DNA of 58,445 nucleotides from Mycobacterium sp. PS03-16 (GTDB taxonomy: Bacteria; Actinomycetota; Actinomycetes; Mycobacteriales; Mycobacteriaceae): contig NZ_SPQO01000029.1 of assembly GCF_004570325.1 (NCBI RefSeq), positions 1-58,445 of the forward strand. The letters run 5' to 3'. Below are positions 1 to 8,848 of the stretch, piece by piece; positions within the stretch are counted from its first letter, which is position 1; each line of letters opens with the position of its first letter. A program made the position numbers and the translations under genes. Below the pieces are notes generated by a model. The model searched no databases, was not told the DNA's origin, and worked only from the letters and a program-made list of their open reading frames with translations.

Positions 1-531
1 CTCGTCGAGCGCATCGCGCCGCGCACCGCCGCGGCCGCGCGGCGCATCGAGGTGGCGTCGGCCGCGGTCGTGGCGCTGGCGCTGCCGGGCGGCACCCCGC
101 TGCCCCAGCAGTCCGGCGTCCTGGTCGCCGCGGGGGAACGGTTGCACGCCAAAGCCGTGACACTGTCGTCGCGCAAGTGGGGGCAGCGGGCCCGGTCCAA
201 CGTCGAACTGCTGCGGCTGTCCTACGGCCGCTTCGGCGATCAGCTGGCCCGCAGCACGGGCGACGACGACCTGCTGGCCTGGGCGGCCGAGGACCTCGGC
301 ACGCTGTTCGGCATCGACGCCGAACCCGTCGACAGCCACGTCCAGCGGTGGATCGACGCGATGCCGCAGTACGGGCCGCACCACGCCGATCTGGTGGCCG
401 AACTGCGCTCCGGGTTGCCTCCGGCGGTCGCCGTGGCCGGCGGCTATCTGGACGGCATCGGGGTGCCCGCGTGTGTGGCCTCGGCGACACGGGCGGTGGC
501 CGCGCTGGCCAGCGCCGGCGTGGCACGATAG
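1..531 (+). CDS. hemY: Coproporphyrinogen III / protoporphyrinogen oxidase, C-terminal part
   Basis: Partial gene: the frame is open from base 1 to TAG at 529-531 (176 residues), so the N-terminal FAD-binding part lies outside the window. The visible part has the family's C-terminal pattern: a segment like VQRWIDAMPQYGPHH, then GLPPAVAVAGGYLDGIGVPACV, which forms the end of the FAD site in HemG/HemY oxidases. In actinobacteria this enzyme oxidises coproporphyrinogen III to coproporphyrin III in the coproporphyrin-dependent haem pathway (family knowledge). The next gene, hemQ, starts 4 bp after the stop and is the last enzyme of that pathway, which supports the call. A GTG at 52 is an internal codon, not the start. 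Confidence 0.9.
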   Translation, partial: LVERIAPRTAAAARRIEVASAAVVALALPGGTPLPQQSGVLVAAGERLHAKAVTLSSRKWGQRARSNVELLRLSYGRFGDQLARSTGDDDLLAWAAEDLGTLFGIDAEPVDSHVQRWIDAMPQYGPHHADLVAELRSGLPPAVAVAGGYLDGIGVPACVASATRAVAALASAGVAR

Positions 532-535
532 GCGT

Positions 536-1240
536 ATGGCCAAGCTCGACTTCGACGCGCTCAACTCCACCATCCGCTACCTGATGTTCTCGGTGTTCGC
601 GGTGCGGCCGGGGGAACTCGGGTACGACGAGAAGGCCCGCGCGGCGGTCGTCGACGACACCGCCACGTTCCTCAAGCAGCAAGAGGAGCGCGGCGTCGTG
701 GTCCGCGGGCTCTACGACATCGCGGGGATGCGCGCCGACGCCGACTTCATGATGTGGACCCACGCCGAGACCGTCGAGGCGCTGCAGGCCACCTACTCCG
801 ACTTCCGCCGCGCCACCGTCCTCGGCCGGGCGAGTACCCCGGTGTGGAGCAACGTCGCCCTGCACCGGCCCGCCGAGTTCAACAAGAGCCACATCCCGGC
901 GTTCCTCGCCGGTGAGGAGCCCGGGAACTACATCTGCGTGTACCCGTTCGTCCGGTCGCTGGACTGGTACCTGCTGCCCGACGACGACCGGCGCCGGATG
1001 TTGTCCGAGCACGGGATGGCCGCCCGTGGCTACAAGGACGTGCGGGCCAACACGGTGCCGTCGTTCGCGCTCGGCGACTACGAGTGGATTCTGGCGTTCG
1101 AGGCACCCGAGCTGCACCGCATCGTCGACCTGATGCGCGATCTGCGCGCCACCGACGCGCGCCGCCACGTCCGTGAGGAGACACCGTTCTTCACCGGGCC
1201 CCGGGTCGGCGTCGAAGAACTGGTCACGCGCCTGCCCTGA
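536..1240 (+). CDS. hemQ: Coproheme decarboxylase HemQ (chlorite dismutase-like fold)
   Basis: 234 residues. It converts iron-coproporphyrin III (coproheme) to haem b by two H2O2-dependent decarboxylations. The ATG at 536 was chosen because it follows the hemY stop by 4 bp and gives the usual start, MAKLDFDALN. Diagnostic motifs are CVYPFVRSLDWYLLP, with Y136 at the position of the catalytic tyrosine, and MLSEHG, with H159 matching the proximal haem ligand. The length is normal for actinobacterial HemQ. Translation is probably coupled to hemY. The M. tuberculosis counterpart is Rv2676c (recalled). Confidence 0.95.
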   Translation: MAKLDFDALNSTIRYLMFSVFAVRPGELGYDEKARAAVVDDTATFLKQQEERGVVVRGLYDIAGMRADADFMMWTHAETVEALQATYSDFRRATVLGRASTPVWSNVALHRPAEFNKSHIPAFLAGEEPGNYICVYPFVRSLDWYLLPDDDRRRMLSEHGMAARGYKDVRANTVPSFALGDYEWILAFEAPELHRIVDLMRDLRATDARRHVREETPFFTGPRVGVEELVTRLP

Positions 1241-1372
1241 CGCCTCCCGCAACGCGTCGCCGCGTTCGGTTACCGCTTCCTCGGGATCTTTGCTAGGTTC
1301 GCAGGAGCGGTGCACATAGCCCAGCTCAGGGTATCCGTCGGTGCACGATGTCGAGTTTGGCTGGAGGCGTTG

Positions 1373-3709
1373 GTGCCACACCTGCGAGCGTGGCCGCGCA
1401 TCCCGCTGGCAATCGCGTTGTCGGCGCTGACCACGGTGGCCGTCGGCACCTGGGTGCAGGGCGGGATGCCCGCCGCCGCACTGGTCAACAACCTGGGATT
1501 CGTCGCGCTCGGCGCCTACGGGATGGGCTGCGCGGTGCTGGCGGCGCGCGCCTCGTCCGGCCGGATGCGGGGCACCTGGATCTGCTGGTCGATCGCGCTC
1601 GCCGGCTGGACCGCGGCCAACGTGATCTGGAGCGTCCACGAGTTCGTCCTGCACCGCGAACCGTTCCCGTCGCCCGCCGACATCGGCTACATCGTGTTCA
1701 CCGTGTTCGCGTGCGGGGCCCTGGTGCTCGCGCCCATCGGCTCGGCCGGCCAGTCGCGGATGCGGCTGCTGCTCGACGGGCTGATCGTCGCGCTGTCGCT
1801 GTTCATGCTGTCGTGGGTGCTGGTGTTGCACAGCGTCTACGAGACCTACCGGGCAGACCGGTTCGCGCTCGGCCTGGCGCTGCTGTACCCGGTCGCGGAC
1901 CTGATGCTGATCGCGATCGCCGTGCTGGTGCTGGCGCGCGCCCGCCACGAGCACCGTCGCACCATGGGGCTGGTCACCGCGGCACTGGTGGCGATGACCC
2001 TGTCGGACACCGCGTTCGCGCTGCTGACCGCGCGCGGCGCGTACGTCAGCGGCCACGCCGTCGACACGGGCTGGCTGGTCGCGGTCGCCACCCTCGGCGC
2101 CGCGGCGCTGCTGAGCCTGGACCGGTCACCGGCCGCCGATACCGCCGCCGCGGTGCCCACCCGGATGTCGCTGTGGCTGCCGTACCTGCCGCTGCTGGTG
2201 GGCGGCACGTTGACGTCGGTCGCCGTGCTCGACGGCGTGCTGCAGCTCGCCGCCCCCGCGGTGATCGTCGCGGTCTGCCTGCGCCAGTCGCTGGCGTCGT
2301 GGGAGAACCGCCGGCTGCTGCGGATGGTGGCCGAGCAGGCGTTGCGCGACCCGCTGACCGGGCTGGCCAACTGCGCGCTGTTCAACGACCGGCTGGCCCA
2401 TGCGATGGCGCTGCGCCAGCGCGACGACCGGGCGGTGGCGGTGCTCTCGCTGGACCTCAACGACTTCAAGGTGGTCAACGACAGCCTCGGCCACCCGGCC
2501 GGCAACGAACTGCTGACCCGGGTGGCCGAACGGATGCAGGCCTGCGTCCGCGCCGGTGACACCGTGGCCCGGCTCGGCGGCGACGAGTTCGCGGTGCTGC
2601 TGGAAGGCCGCGTCGACCACTCCCACGACATCGCACACCGCATCGTCGAGGCGTTCGACGCGGCGTTCACCGTCGACGGGCACAGCATGCTGATGCGGCC
2701 CAGCGTCGGCCTCGCGGTCGCCGCGAACGACGAACCGGGCCTGACCGGTGACGAGCTGTTCAAGCGCGCCGACGCCGCCATGTACGCGGCGAAACGGTCG
2801 CGCACCGACGGAGTGCACGTCTACACCGCCGAGATGCGGCTGGTGTACCAGGAGCACCCGGGTCTGGCGCGGGTGCCGCACCCCGGCGTGAAGGGCCGCG
2901 GCGTCGCGGCCGTCCAGCTGCTCGGCGAACTGCGTCAGGCGATCGACCACCTCGAGCTGGCCGTCGTCTACCAACCCAAGTTCGACCTGGCGACCTCGAG
3001 GGTGGTCGGCGCGGAGGCGTTGCTGCGCTGGCCGCACCCCACCCGCGGGCTGCTCAGCCCCGACGAATTCCTGCCGCTGGTGCGCCGGCACGGGTTGATG
3101 GGCGCGGTCACCGAGCTGGTGCTCGCCAAGGCGCTCGACGACGCCGCCGGCTGGTCGGCACAGGGCACCCCGGTGCCGGTGGCGGTCAACCTGTTCGCGC
3201 CCGCCGTGGCCGACCCCGACCTGCCGTCACGGATGCTGCGCGCCCTGCGCTCCCGCGACCTGCCGGCGGGCGCGCTGACCGTCGAGATCACCGAGGACCT
3301 GTTCCTCGACGACATCGAGCGGACGTGCGCGGTGCTGCGGCAGCTGCGCGCCTCCGGGGTGCGCGTGGCCATCGACGATTTCGGCAGCGGGTACTCGGCG
3401 CTGAGCTATCTGCGGCAGCTGCCGATCGACGAGGTCAAGCTGGACCGCCAGTTCATCGCACCGATCACCGCCGACCCGCGCGCTGCCGAGGTGGTGCGGG
3501 CGGTGGTGGGTTTGGCCCAGGTGCTCGGTCTGAGCACCGTGGCCGAAGGTGTGGAGGACGCCGAGACCGCCGAGCGGCTCCGCGACTACGACTGTGACAT
3601 CGCCCAGGGCTTCCATTACAGCCCGCCGCTCACCCAGACCGCGATGCTGGCGCTGCTGCGGGCAGAGGTCAACCCTGCGCAGGCACCAGCCGAAGCGAGA
3701 TCGAGTTGA
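1373..3709 (+). CDS. Membrane-bound GGDEF-EAL c-di-GMP cyclase/phosphodiesterase
   Basis: 778 residues from GTG 1373. The N-terminal ~300 residues hold about eight hydrophobic segments, followed by GGDEF and EAL domains. The GGDEF motif is intact (RLGGDEFAVLLEG) and carries an RxxD inhibitory site (RAGD) five residues before it. The EAL domain keeps GAEALLRWPHP and AIDDFGSGYSAL, so both synthesis and hydrolysis of c-di-GMP are plausible. GTG 1373 is preceded by GGAGG at 1363-1367. The earlier in-frame GTG at 1310 would extend the protein by 21 residues, but its AGGAG is only 2 nt away, so it is less likely. A -10-like TAGGTT lies at 1294-1299. The 3' end overlaps the convergent msrB by 41 bp. 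Confidence 0.9.
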   Translation: MPHLRAWPRIPLAIALSALTTVAVGTWVQGGMPAAALVNNLGFVALGAYGMGCAVLAARASSGRMRGTWICWSIALAGWTAANVIWSVHEFVLHREPFPSPADIGYIVFTVFACGALVLAPIGSAGQSRMRLLLDGLIVALSLFMLSWVLVLHSVYETYRADRFALGLALLYPVADLMLIAIAVLVLARARHEHRRTMGLVTAALVAMTLSDTAFALLTARGAYVSGHAVDTGWLVAVATLGAAALLSLDRSPAADTAAAVPTRMSLWLPYLPLLVGGTLTSVAVLDGVLQLAAPAVIVAVCLRQSLASWENRRLLRMVAEQALRDPLTGLANCALFNDRLAHAMALRQRDDRAVAVLSLDLNDFKVVNDSLGHPAGNELLTRVAERMQACVRAGDTVARLGGDEFAVLLEGRVDHSHDIAHRIVEAFDAAFTVDGHSMLMRPSVGLAVAANDEPGLTGDELFKRADAAMYAAKRSRTDGVHVYTAEMRLVYQEHPGLARVPHPGVKGRGVAAVQLLGELRQAIDHLELAVVYQPKFDLATSRVVGAEALLRWPHPTRGLLSPDEFLPLVRRHGLMGAVTELVLAKALDDAAGWSAQGTPVPVAVNLFAPAVADPDLPSRMLRALRSRDLPAGALTVEITEDLFLDDIERTCAVLRQLRASGVRVAIDDFGSGYSALSYLRQLPIDEVKLDRQFIAPITADPRAAEVVRAVVGLAQVLGLSTVAEGVEDAETAERLRDYDCDIAQGFHYSPPLTQTAMLALLRAEVNPAQAPAEARSS

Positions 3710-4079
3710 TGCAGTACCGCTGATCGGTCGGTGTCGGGTAGCCCTCACCCTCGAAGACGTGGCCGAGGTGGCTGTGGCAGTTGGCGCACAGCACCTCCAC
3801 GCGGTGCATACCCAGGGAGTCGTCGGTCCGCAGGATCACCGCGTCGGAGTCGGCCGGATCGAAGAACGACGGCCAGCCGCAATGGGATTCGAACTTCTCG
3901 GTGCTGCGGAACAGTTCGGCGCCGCACGCCCGGCACTGGTAGACGCCTTCGGTCTTGGTGTCGGTGTACTCGCCGGTGAACGGCCGCTCGGTACCGGCCC
4001 GGCGCAGCACCGCGAACTCCTCGGGTGTGAGCTTGCGGCGCCACTCGTCGTCGGTCAGTTGCACCTTCGGGGCAGTCAT
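3669..4079 (-). CDS. msrB: Peptide-methionine (R)-S-oxide reductase MsrB
   Basis: 136 residues. It reduces methionine-R-sulfoxide in proteins. Zinc ligands are C49/C52 (CRAC) and C98/C101 (CANC). The catalytic cysteine is C123 in RYCINSISL, and HCGWPSFF is the SelR-family signature. The start ATG at 4079 overlaps the aftC stop (ATGA, 4 bp), so the two genes form an operon with aftC first. The M. tuberculosis pair Rv2673-Rv2674 has the same order (recalled). Its 3' end runs 41 bp into the convergent GGDEF-EAL gene, so the two mRNAs have antisense ends. Confidence 0.96.
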   Translation of the reverse strand: MTAPKVQLTDDEWRRKLTPEEFAVLRRAGTERPFTGEYTDTKTEGVYQCRACGAELFRSTEKFESHCGWPSFFDPADSDAVILRTDDSLGMHRVEVLCANCHSHLGHVFEGEGYPTPTDQRYCINSISLRLVPAQG

Positions 4080-5359
4080 GCCTCCACGCTAGCGCGGTCG
4101 CGCCGGTCCGACATCCACGGCGGATCGATACCGTCGTCGAGGCGGTTCTCGGCCTTGGCGTCGAGGTAGCGGAAGTACAGCACCGCGAACACCACCACCA
4201 GCATCAGCGACCAGCCGTAGGTCACCTTCATGTACTCCAGGAACCGGCCGGTGGTGGGCCAGCGCCACATCAGCCACTTGTCCATGGTCATGAAGCCGTA
4301 CACCGCCAGCCACGCCGGCCAGTTGCGCAGCACCGAGTTGGGCAGCACCACCGTCATGAGGAACGGGAACAGCATCATCGAGTAGTAGGCCTGGCCCAGC
4401 GACAGCACCAGGAACGACGCGATCAGCAGCACACCCGAGGAGGTCAGCATCCAGAACAGCGGGTCGCGGGTGCGGTAGAAGCGGTACAGCAGCACCAGGC
4501 TGGCGATCGTCAAGGCCAGGAACAGGATCCGCAGCGCGACGATGAGCAGCGGCGGCAGCCCGTAGTAGATGCCGTTGCCCTCGATCGAGCTGTTGAAGTA
4601 GTCGCGGGTGTCCATGATGTAGGGCAGCGTGCGGGTGACGAAGTTCATCGGGTCGCTCAGCAGCGGCCAGGCGGCGAGGTTGAAGACCAGCGGCACCGCG
4701 ACGGCGGTGATCAGCGGACGCCACTGACGGTTGAGCAACGGCAGCAGCAGCAGCGGGGCCAGTGACGGTTTGACCACCAGCGCCAGGCCGATCGCCACCC
4801 CCGCCAGCCATTCACGGCTGTGGCTGCCGTCGAGCAGCCACCGGAAGAACAGCACCTCGGCCAGCAGCATGAAGCCGTTGATGTTGGTGAAGACGATCGT
4901 GTTGGTGACCGACTCGGTGCAGTACATCGCCAGTACCAGCGCCGGGGCGGCCACCGAGGCGAGCGTGTAGTTGAACATCCGCAGCAGGAAGTACGCGGCG
5001 ACCAGCGTGGCCAGGCTGTTGAGCGTGAAGTACCAGTTCCGCGAGGCGAATTCCGGCAGGAAGCCGAACGGCGCGAGCAGCAGCGTCCCGCCCGGCGGGT
5101 AGAGGTAGTGCGGGTCGACGTGATCGAAGTGCTCGTTGTAGATGTCCAGGCCGAGGCGCATGTTCGACACCGCCCGGTACACCGGCCCGAAGTCGTCGGT
5201 GATGTAGCCGTTGGTGGCCAGCACGTAGGTGCGGTGGATCACCGTCATGATGGCCAGCGGCCACAACACGCTGCGCAGTACCGCCGCCGCACCGGGAGGC
5301 GAGGTACGTGGCCGGAAGGCGTTGGACAGGCCGGTGCGTAGAGAGTCTGCTGCCGCCAC
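4076..5359 (-). CDS. aftC: Alpha-(1->3)-arabinofuranosyltransferase AftC (GT87-type membrane protein)
   Basis: 427 residues with about ten hydrophobic segments. AftC adds branching alpha-1,3-arabinofuranose to arabinogalactan and lipoarabinomannan, using decaprenyl-phospho-arabinose. The first loop after TM1 contains TDDFGPVYRAV, with the acidic pair typical of GT-C polyprenyl-sugar transferases, and YLYPPGGTLLLAPFG. The start was set at GTG 5359 because a -10-like TACGGT sits at 5371-5366, followed by 6 nt and then the GTG, a typical mycobacterial leaderless arrangement. The GTG at 5374 (five residues longer) would lie upstream of the predicted transcript start. The order aftC-msrB matches Rv2673-Rv2674. 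Confidence 0.9.
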   Translation of the reverse strand: MAAADSLRTGLSNAFRPRTSPPGAAAVLRSVLWPLAIMTVIHRTYVLATNGYITDDFGPVYRAVSNMRLGLDIYNEHFDHVDPHYLYPPGGTLLLAPFGFLPEFASRNWYFTLNSLATLVAAYFLLRMFNYTLASVAAPALVLAMYCTESVTNTIVFTNINGFMLLAEVLFFRWLLDGSHSREWLAGVAIGLALVVKPSLAPLLLLPLLNRQWRPLITAVAVPLVFNLAAWPLLSDPMNFVTRTLPYIMDTRDYFNSSIEGNGIYYGLPPLLIVALRILFLALTIASLVLLYRFYRTRDPLFWMLTSSGVLLIASFLVLSLGQAYYSMMLFPFLMTVVLPNSVLRNWPAWLAVYGFMTMDKWLMWRWPTTGRFLEYMKVTYGWSLMLVVVFAVLYFRYLDAKAENRLDDGIDPPWMSDRRDRASVEA

Positions 5360-5395
5360 GTGCGAACCGTACACCGGGGCGCGCGGGGCCAGACG

Positions 5396-6961
5396 TCAGG
5401 CCGGACAGTACGTGTCGGTCTCCGGCAGGTTACCGCTGTCGAGGTAGCCGACGACCGGCGCGAGCGCGCACGACGAGTACACCGTGGCGCCGTGGCCGAT
5501 GCCCTGCCACATCACCCGCTTGTTCGCCGCACCCGCGTTGAGTGCCGTCGCGGCGACCGCGGCGACGCCCTCGTTCCCGACGATGGGATCGTTCTGGACG
5601 CCGAGCAGCAGCACCGGCACCCCGAGGTCCTTGGGCTCCGGCGGGGCCGACCCGCTCGGCCAGTTCAGGCACTTGACCAGGTCGAGGGCGGCGACGGTGC
5701 CGAACTGCGGGTAGAGCTTGCCCCAGGCCACCACCAGTTCGCGGACCCGGTCGGGGGTGGGACGGTTGAGCGCGTCGCTGCAGGAGTTGACGAACTGTCC
5801 GTCGGTCTGGCGCAACGCCTCGGCGCGGGTGATCAGCGTGGTCAGCCGGGCGGTGTTCCCGGCCCGGGCGGCGGCCAGGGTCGCGCCGAGGTCGTTGGTG
5901 GCGGCCACGCCGTCACCGCTGGGATAGCCCAGCGCGGTCGAGATCGCGGTGGCGACCGCGGCCACCGACGCACCACCGGGTCCGTCGCCGGCGCGGGCCT
6001 CGTTGAGCAGTGCGTCCACCGCGCCCTTGGGGTCGGGCGCCAGCGGGCAGTTGATTGCCACGCATTGCGCGGCGAACGCGTCGAGCGCGGCCTGCTCACC
6101 TTTGACGCGCTGTTCGGCCTCGGCTTCTGCGTTGATCGCCAGCGGCAGCGGCGAGTCCAGCACCAGGCGGGCCACCTTGTTGGGGTGGGAGCCGGCGTAG
6201 GCGAGTGCGACCTGCGCGCCGTTACCGATGCCCAGCAGCGCCATCGACGGCACGTCCCAGGTGCTGCGGAGCCGTTCGAGGTCCTCGGCGGCGTGCGCGT
6301 TGTCGTACGCGGAGTCGCCAGGGGCGATGGTGTCGGTGCAGCTGGTCGTCGCGGTCATCGTGATCTCGCCGAGGGCGGCCACCGGATCGTCGCCGTAGGA
6401 GAACTGCGCCTGCTCGATCATCTCCTGGCGGTCGTAGAGGTCACGGCACTCCAACGCGCCGGACAGTCCCATGCCGCGACGGTCGACCGCGACCACCGGG
6501 CGCTTGTCGAGCACCGAGGCCTGCGACCGCTCCAGCCAGATCGGCAGCGCGGTCGAGGACGGCAGGTCCGAGCCGGTGGTCAGCACCAGCGGCCCGGCGT
6601 CCGAGGGGGTGCGCGGCGAGGTGGCGCGCACGACGCCGATGGTCACCGTGCCGTTCGCGCCGTCGATCGGGTCGAGGTCGGCGTCGTAGGTCGCGCAGTC
6701 CAGGGTCACGCCGGGCACCGGGTCGACCGCGGCGTCGGCGAACACCTGGGAGGTGCAGTCCCGCCACGACAGGTCGTTCTTCGGCGCGTCGATCGGCGGC
6801 GGGCCGGCCTGCTGCTCGGTGGTCTGCGGCTGCCCCTGCGGCCGGGCGCCGTCATCGGTGGCGTAGCGCGGGTTGGCGGCCAGTCCGGGCGCACAACCGG
6901 CGATCACCACGGCGACCGCCGGCAGGCTCACGGCCCGGAGCAGCTGAGGGTGCCGACGCAT
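5396..6961 (-). CDS. Secreted lipoprotein alpha/beta-hydrolase, TAP-like (Rv2672 homologue)
   Basis: 521 residues from ATG 6961. A signal peptide ends in a lipobox (VVIAGC), so this is probably a membrane-anchored lipoprotein. The fold is that of tripeptidyl-aminopeptidase-like hydrolases: VVAVDRRGMGLSG near the oxyanion hole, a nucleophile elbow, and a C-terminal TAP-like domain with the acid in GVQNDPIV and the histidine in GIGHGATVYSSC. The elbow reads LGIGNGAQVALAYAG, so the GxSxG serine is glycine (G246, codon at 6224-6226). Catalysis by the standard triad is therefore doubtful. The GTG at 6982 would add seven residues in front of the signal peptide. The gene lies between aftC and the RibD-like gene, as in M. 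tuberculosis. Confidence 0.85.
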   Translation of the reverse strand: MRRHPQLLRAVSLPAVAVVIAGCAPGLAANPRYATDDGARPQGQPQTTEQQAGPPPIDAPKNDLSWRDCTSQVFADAAVDPVPGVTLDCATYDADLDPIDGANGTVTIGVVRATSPRTPSDAGPLVLTTGSDLPSSTALPIWLERSQASVLDKRPVVAVDRRGMGLSGALECRDLYDRQEMIEQAQFSYGDDPVAALGEITMTATTSCTDTIAPGDSAYDNAHAAEDLERLRSTWDVPSMALLGIGNGAQVALAYAGSHPNKVARLVLDSPLPLAINAEAEAEQRVKGEQAALDAFAAQCVAINCPLAPDPKGAVDALLNEARAGDGPGGASVAAVATAISTALGYPSGDGVAATNDLGATLAAARAGNTARLTTLITRAEALRQTDGQFVNSCSDALNRPTPDRVRELVVAWGKLYPQFGTVAALDLVKCLNWPSGSAPPEPKDLGVPVLLLGVQNDPIVGNEGVAAVAATALNAGAANKRVMWQGIGHGATVYSSCALAPVVGYLDSGNLPETDTYCPA

Positions 6962-7008
6962 GCCGACCACAGTAGCGATCACCGGTGCCGGGCCCGGGCA
7001 GCCCGCGG

Positions 7009-7782
7009 TCAGCGGGTCCGCACGTAGCGGCAGTACAGATAGCCGTCGCCGTCGCCGAGGACGTGCGTGCGCGTCATCGCGGTGTGCACGGCACCCGGCC
7101 CGCCGACGATGCGGGGCGCGCTCCCGCCCACCAGCACCGGGGCCACGGTCAGGCAGAGCTCGTCGAGCAGGTCGGCCGCGGTGAGCAGACCGAGCACGCC
7201 GGGACCGCCTTCGGCCAGCACCCGCAGCAACCCGCGGCCGGCCAGGATGCGCAGCGCGGCGGCCGCGTCGACGGATCCGGGGTCGGTGCCGGAGGCGTCG
7301 ATCACCTCGGCGACGCCGCCGAGCCGGTCGCCGGTGTCGGCGACGGCGTCGGTGCTGGTCAGGATCAGGGGCGGCACCTCGGTGCGGGTGAACACCTTGG
7401 CGTCGTGGTCGAGCCGGCCGCTGCCGGTGATCACCGCGATCGGCGGGACCTCGGCCTGTCCGCGCTGCTGGCGCGCGGAGCGGGCGGCGGGGGAGAGCTG
7501 AGCCCCGGAGTAGTTCTCCACCCGCACGGTCGACGCGCCGACGAGGATCACGTCGGCCGATTCACGCATGGTGTCGAACACCGTGCGGTCGCCGGCGCCG
7601 CCGAGCGCCCCGGATTTGCCGTCGGCGGTGGCGCCGCCGTCGACGCTGGCGATCATGTTGCCGCGCACCCAGCAGCGGTCCAGCCCGTCGGGGTAGCGGT
7701 AGAAGGCGCCGAGCCGCTGCTCGGTCACGCTGTCGGCGGGGCCGAGCACTGTGAACTGCGTCCCACGGGCGCTACCGGACAT
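7009..7782 (-). CDS. RibD C-terminal/DHFR-like pyrimidine reductase (Rv2671 homologue)
   Basis: 257 residues. It has only the reductase half of RibD, with no N-terminal deaminase zinc motif. Features are NMIASVDGGATADGKSG near the start, ADVILVGASTVRVENY (nucleotide-binding loop) and LAEGGPGVLGLLTAADLLDELCLTVAPVLVGG. The M. tuberculosis homologue is linked to dihydrofolate reductase-like activity and p-aminosalicylate resistance (family knowledge). The ATG at 7782 is preceded by TGCAAT 7 nt upstream, a possible leaderless promoter, and is divergent from the ZapE-like gene across only 34 bp. Confidence 0.88.
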   Translation of the reverse strand: MSGSARGTQFTVLGPADSVTEQRLGAFYRYPDGLDRCWVRGNMIASVDGGATADGKSGALGGAGDRTVFDTMRESADVILVGASTVRVENYSGAQLSPAARSARQQRGQAEVPPIAVITGSGRLDHDAKVFTRTEVPPLILTSTDAVADTGDRLGGVAEVIDASGTDPGSVDAAAALRILAGRGLLRVLAEGGPGVLGLLTAADLLDELCLTVAPVLVGGSAPRIVGGPGAVHTAMTRTHVLGDGDGYLYCRYVRTR

Positions 7783-7804
7783 GGGGTCGATTGCAGCACG
7801 TCGC

Positions 7805-7810
7805 TACGCT
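7805..7810 (+). promoter_or_regulatory. -10 box TACGCT for a leaderless ZapE-like gene
   Basis: TACGCT is followed by 6 nt and then ATG 7817. This spacing puts the transcript start on or next to the A of the ATG. It is the main reason for preferring ATG 7817 over the upstream in-frame ATG at 7781, which overlaps the start of the divergent reductase gene. Confidence 0.55.
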
Positions 7811-7816
7811 GCTCGC

Positions 7817-8845
7817 ATGCACGGGTCTGGTGGTGACGTCGGTCATCTGGTCGATCGGCATCCCACCGTCACCCCGGAACGGCTCATCGCCCAGCTGGTT
7901 CCGCCGCCGACGTTCGCCGACGTCAGCTTCGACACCTACCGGCCCGACCCGGCCGAGCCGTCGCAGGCCGCCGCGGTGGACAAGTGCCGCGCGTTCTGCG
8001 ACGAGGCGGTCCGGCGGCGGGCGGGCAAGAAGAAGCTGTTCGGCAAGCGGGAGGTGCTGCCGGGTGTCGGGGTGTACCTCGACGGCGGGTTCGGTGTCGG
8101 CAAGACCCACCTGCTGGCGTCGTCGTACTACCAGCTGCCCGAGCCCAAAGCGTTCGCGACGTTCGGCGAGCTGACCCAGCTGGCCGGGGTGTTCGGGTTC
8201 GTCGAGAGCGTGGAGCTGCTCAGCGACTACGTCGTGGTGTGCATCGACGAGTTCGAGCTCGACGATCCCGGCAACACGACGCTGATCTCACGGCTGCTGT
8301 CCCAGCTCGTCGAACGCGGGGTGTCGATCGCGGCGACGTCGAACACGCTGCCCGAACAGCTCGGCGAGGGTCGCTTCGCCGCCCAGGACTTCCTGCGCGA
8401 GATCAATACGCTCGCAGGCATTTTCAGCACGGTGCGGATCGAGGGGCCGGACTACCGGCACCGGGATCTGCCGCCCGCGCCGCAGCCGCCCAGCGATGCC
8501 GAGGTCGCCGAGCGGGCGGCCACGGTGCCCGGGGCGACGCTCGACGACTTCGACGCGTTGTGCGCCCACCTGGCCACCATGCACCCGTCGCGCTACCTGA
8601 GCCTGATCGAGGGCGTCACGCAGGTGTTCATCACCGGCGTGCGTCCCCTCGACGACCAGAGTGTGGCGCTGCGGCTGGTGTCGCTCACCGACCGCCTCTA
8701 TGACGCGGGCATCCCGGTGGTCGCCTCCGGCGCCAAGCTGGACACGATCTTCAGCGAGGAGATGCTGGCCGGGGGCTTCCGCAAGAAGTACCTGCGCGCG
8801 ACGTCGCGGCTGCTGGCGCTGACCGCGGCCGGGCAGGACACCTGA
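7817..8845 (+). CDS. zapE: AFG1/ZapE-like P-loop ATPase (Rv2670c homologue)
   Basis: 342 residues. The Walker A motif is GGFGVGKTH, Walker B is VVVCIDEFELDD, and TSNTLPEQLGEGRF is the sensor/arginine region typical of AFG1/ZapE proteins. The conserved FRKKYLRATSRL ends the protein. In E. coli ZapE associates with the division ring under stress, and mitochondrial AFG1 works with proteases. The role in mycobacteria is not established. The gene ends 3 bp before the convergent GNAT gene. Confidence 0.85.
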   Translation: MHGSGGDVGHLVDRHPTVTPERLIAQLVPPPTFADVSFDTYRPDPAEPSQAAAVDKCRAFCDEAVRRRAGKKKLFGKREVLPGVGVYLDGGFGVGKTHLLASSYYQLPEPKAFATFGELTQLAGVFGFVESVELLSDYVVVCIDEFELDDPGNTTLISRLLSQLVERGVSIAATSNTLPEQLGEGRFAAQDFLREINTLAGIFSTVRIEGPDYRHRDLPPAPQPPSDAEVAERAATVPGATLDDFDALCAHLATMHPSRYLSLIEGVTQVFITGVRPLDDQSVALRLVSLTDRLYDAGIPVVASGAKLDTIFSEEMLAGGFRKKYLRATSRLLALTAAGQDT

Positions 8846-8848
8846 CCC

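Noticed and set aside
1310..1372. GTG 1310 as start of the GGDEF-EAL gene
   Set aside because: Its AGGAG is only 2 nt away, whereas GTG 1373 has GGAGG at a 5-nt spacing. Not excluded.
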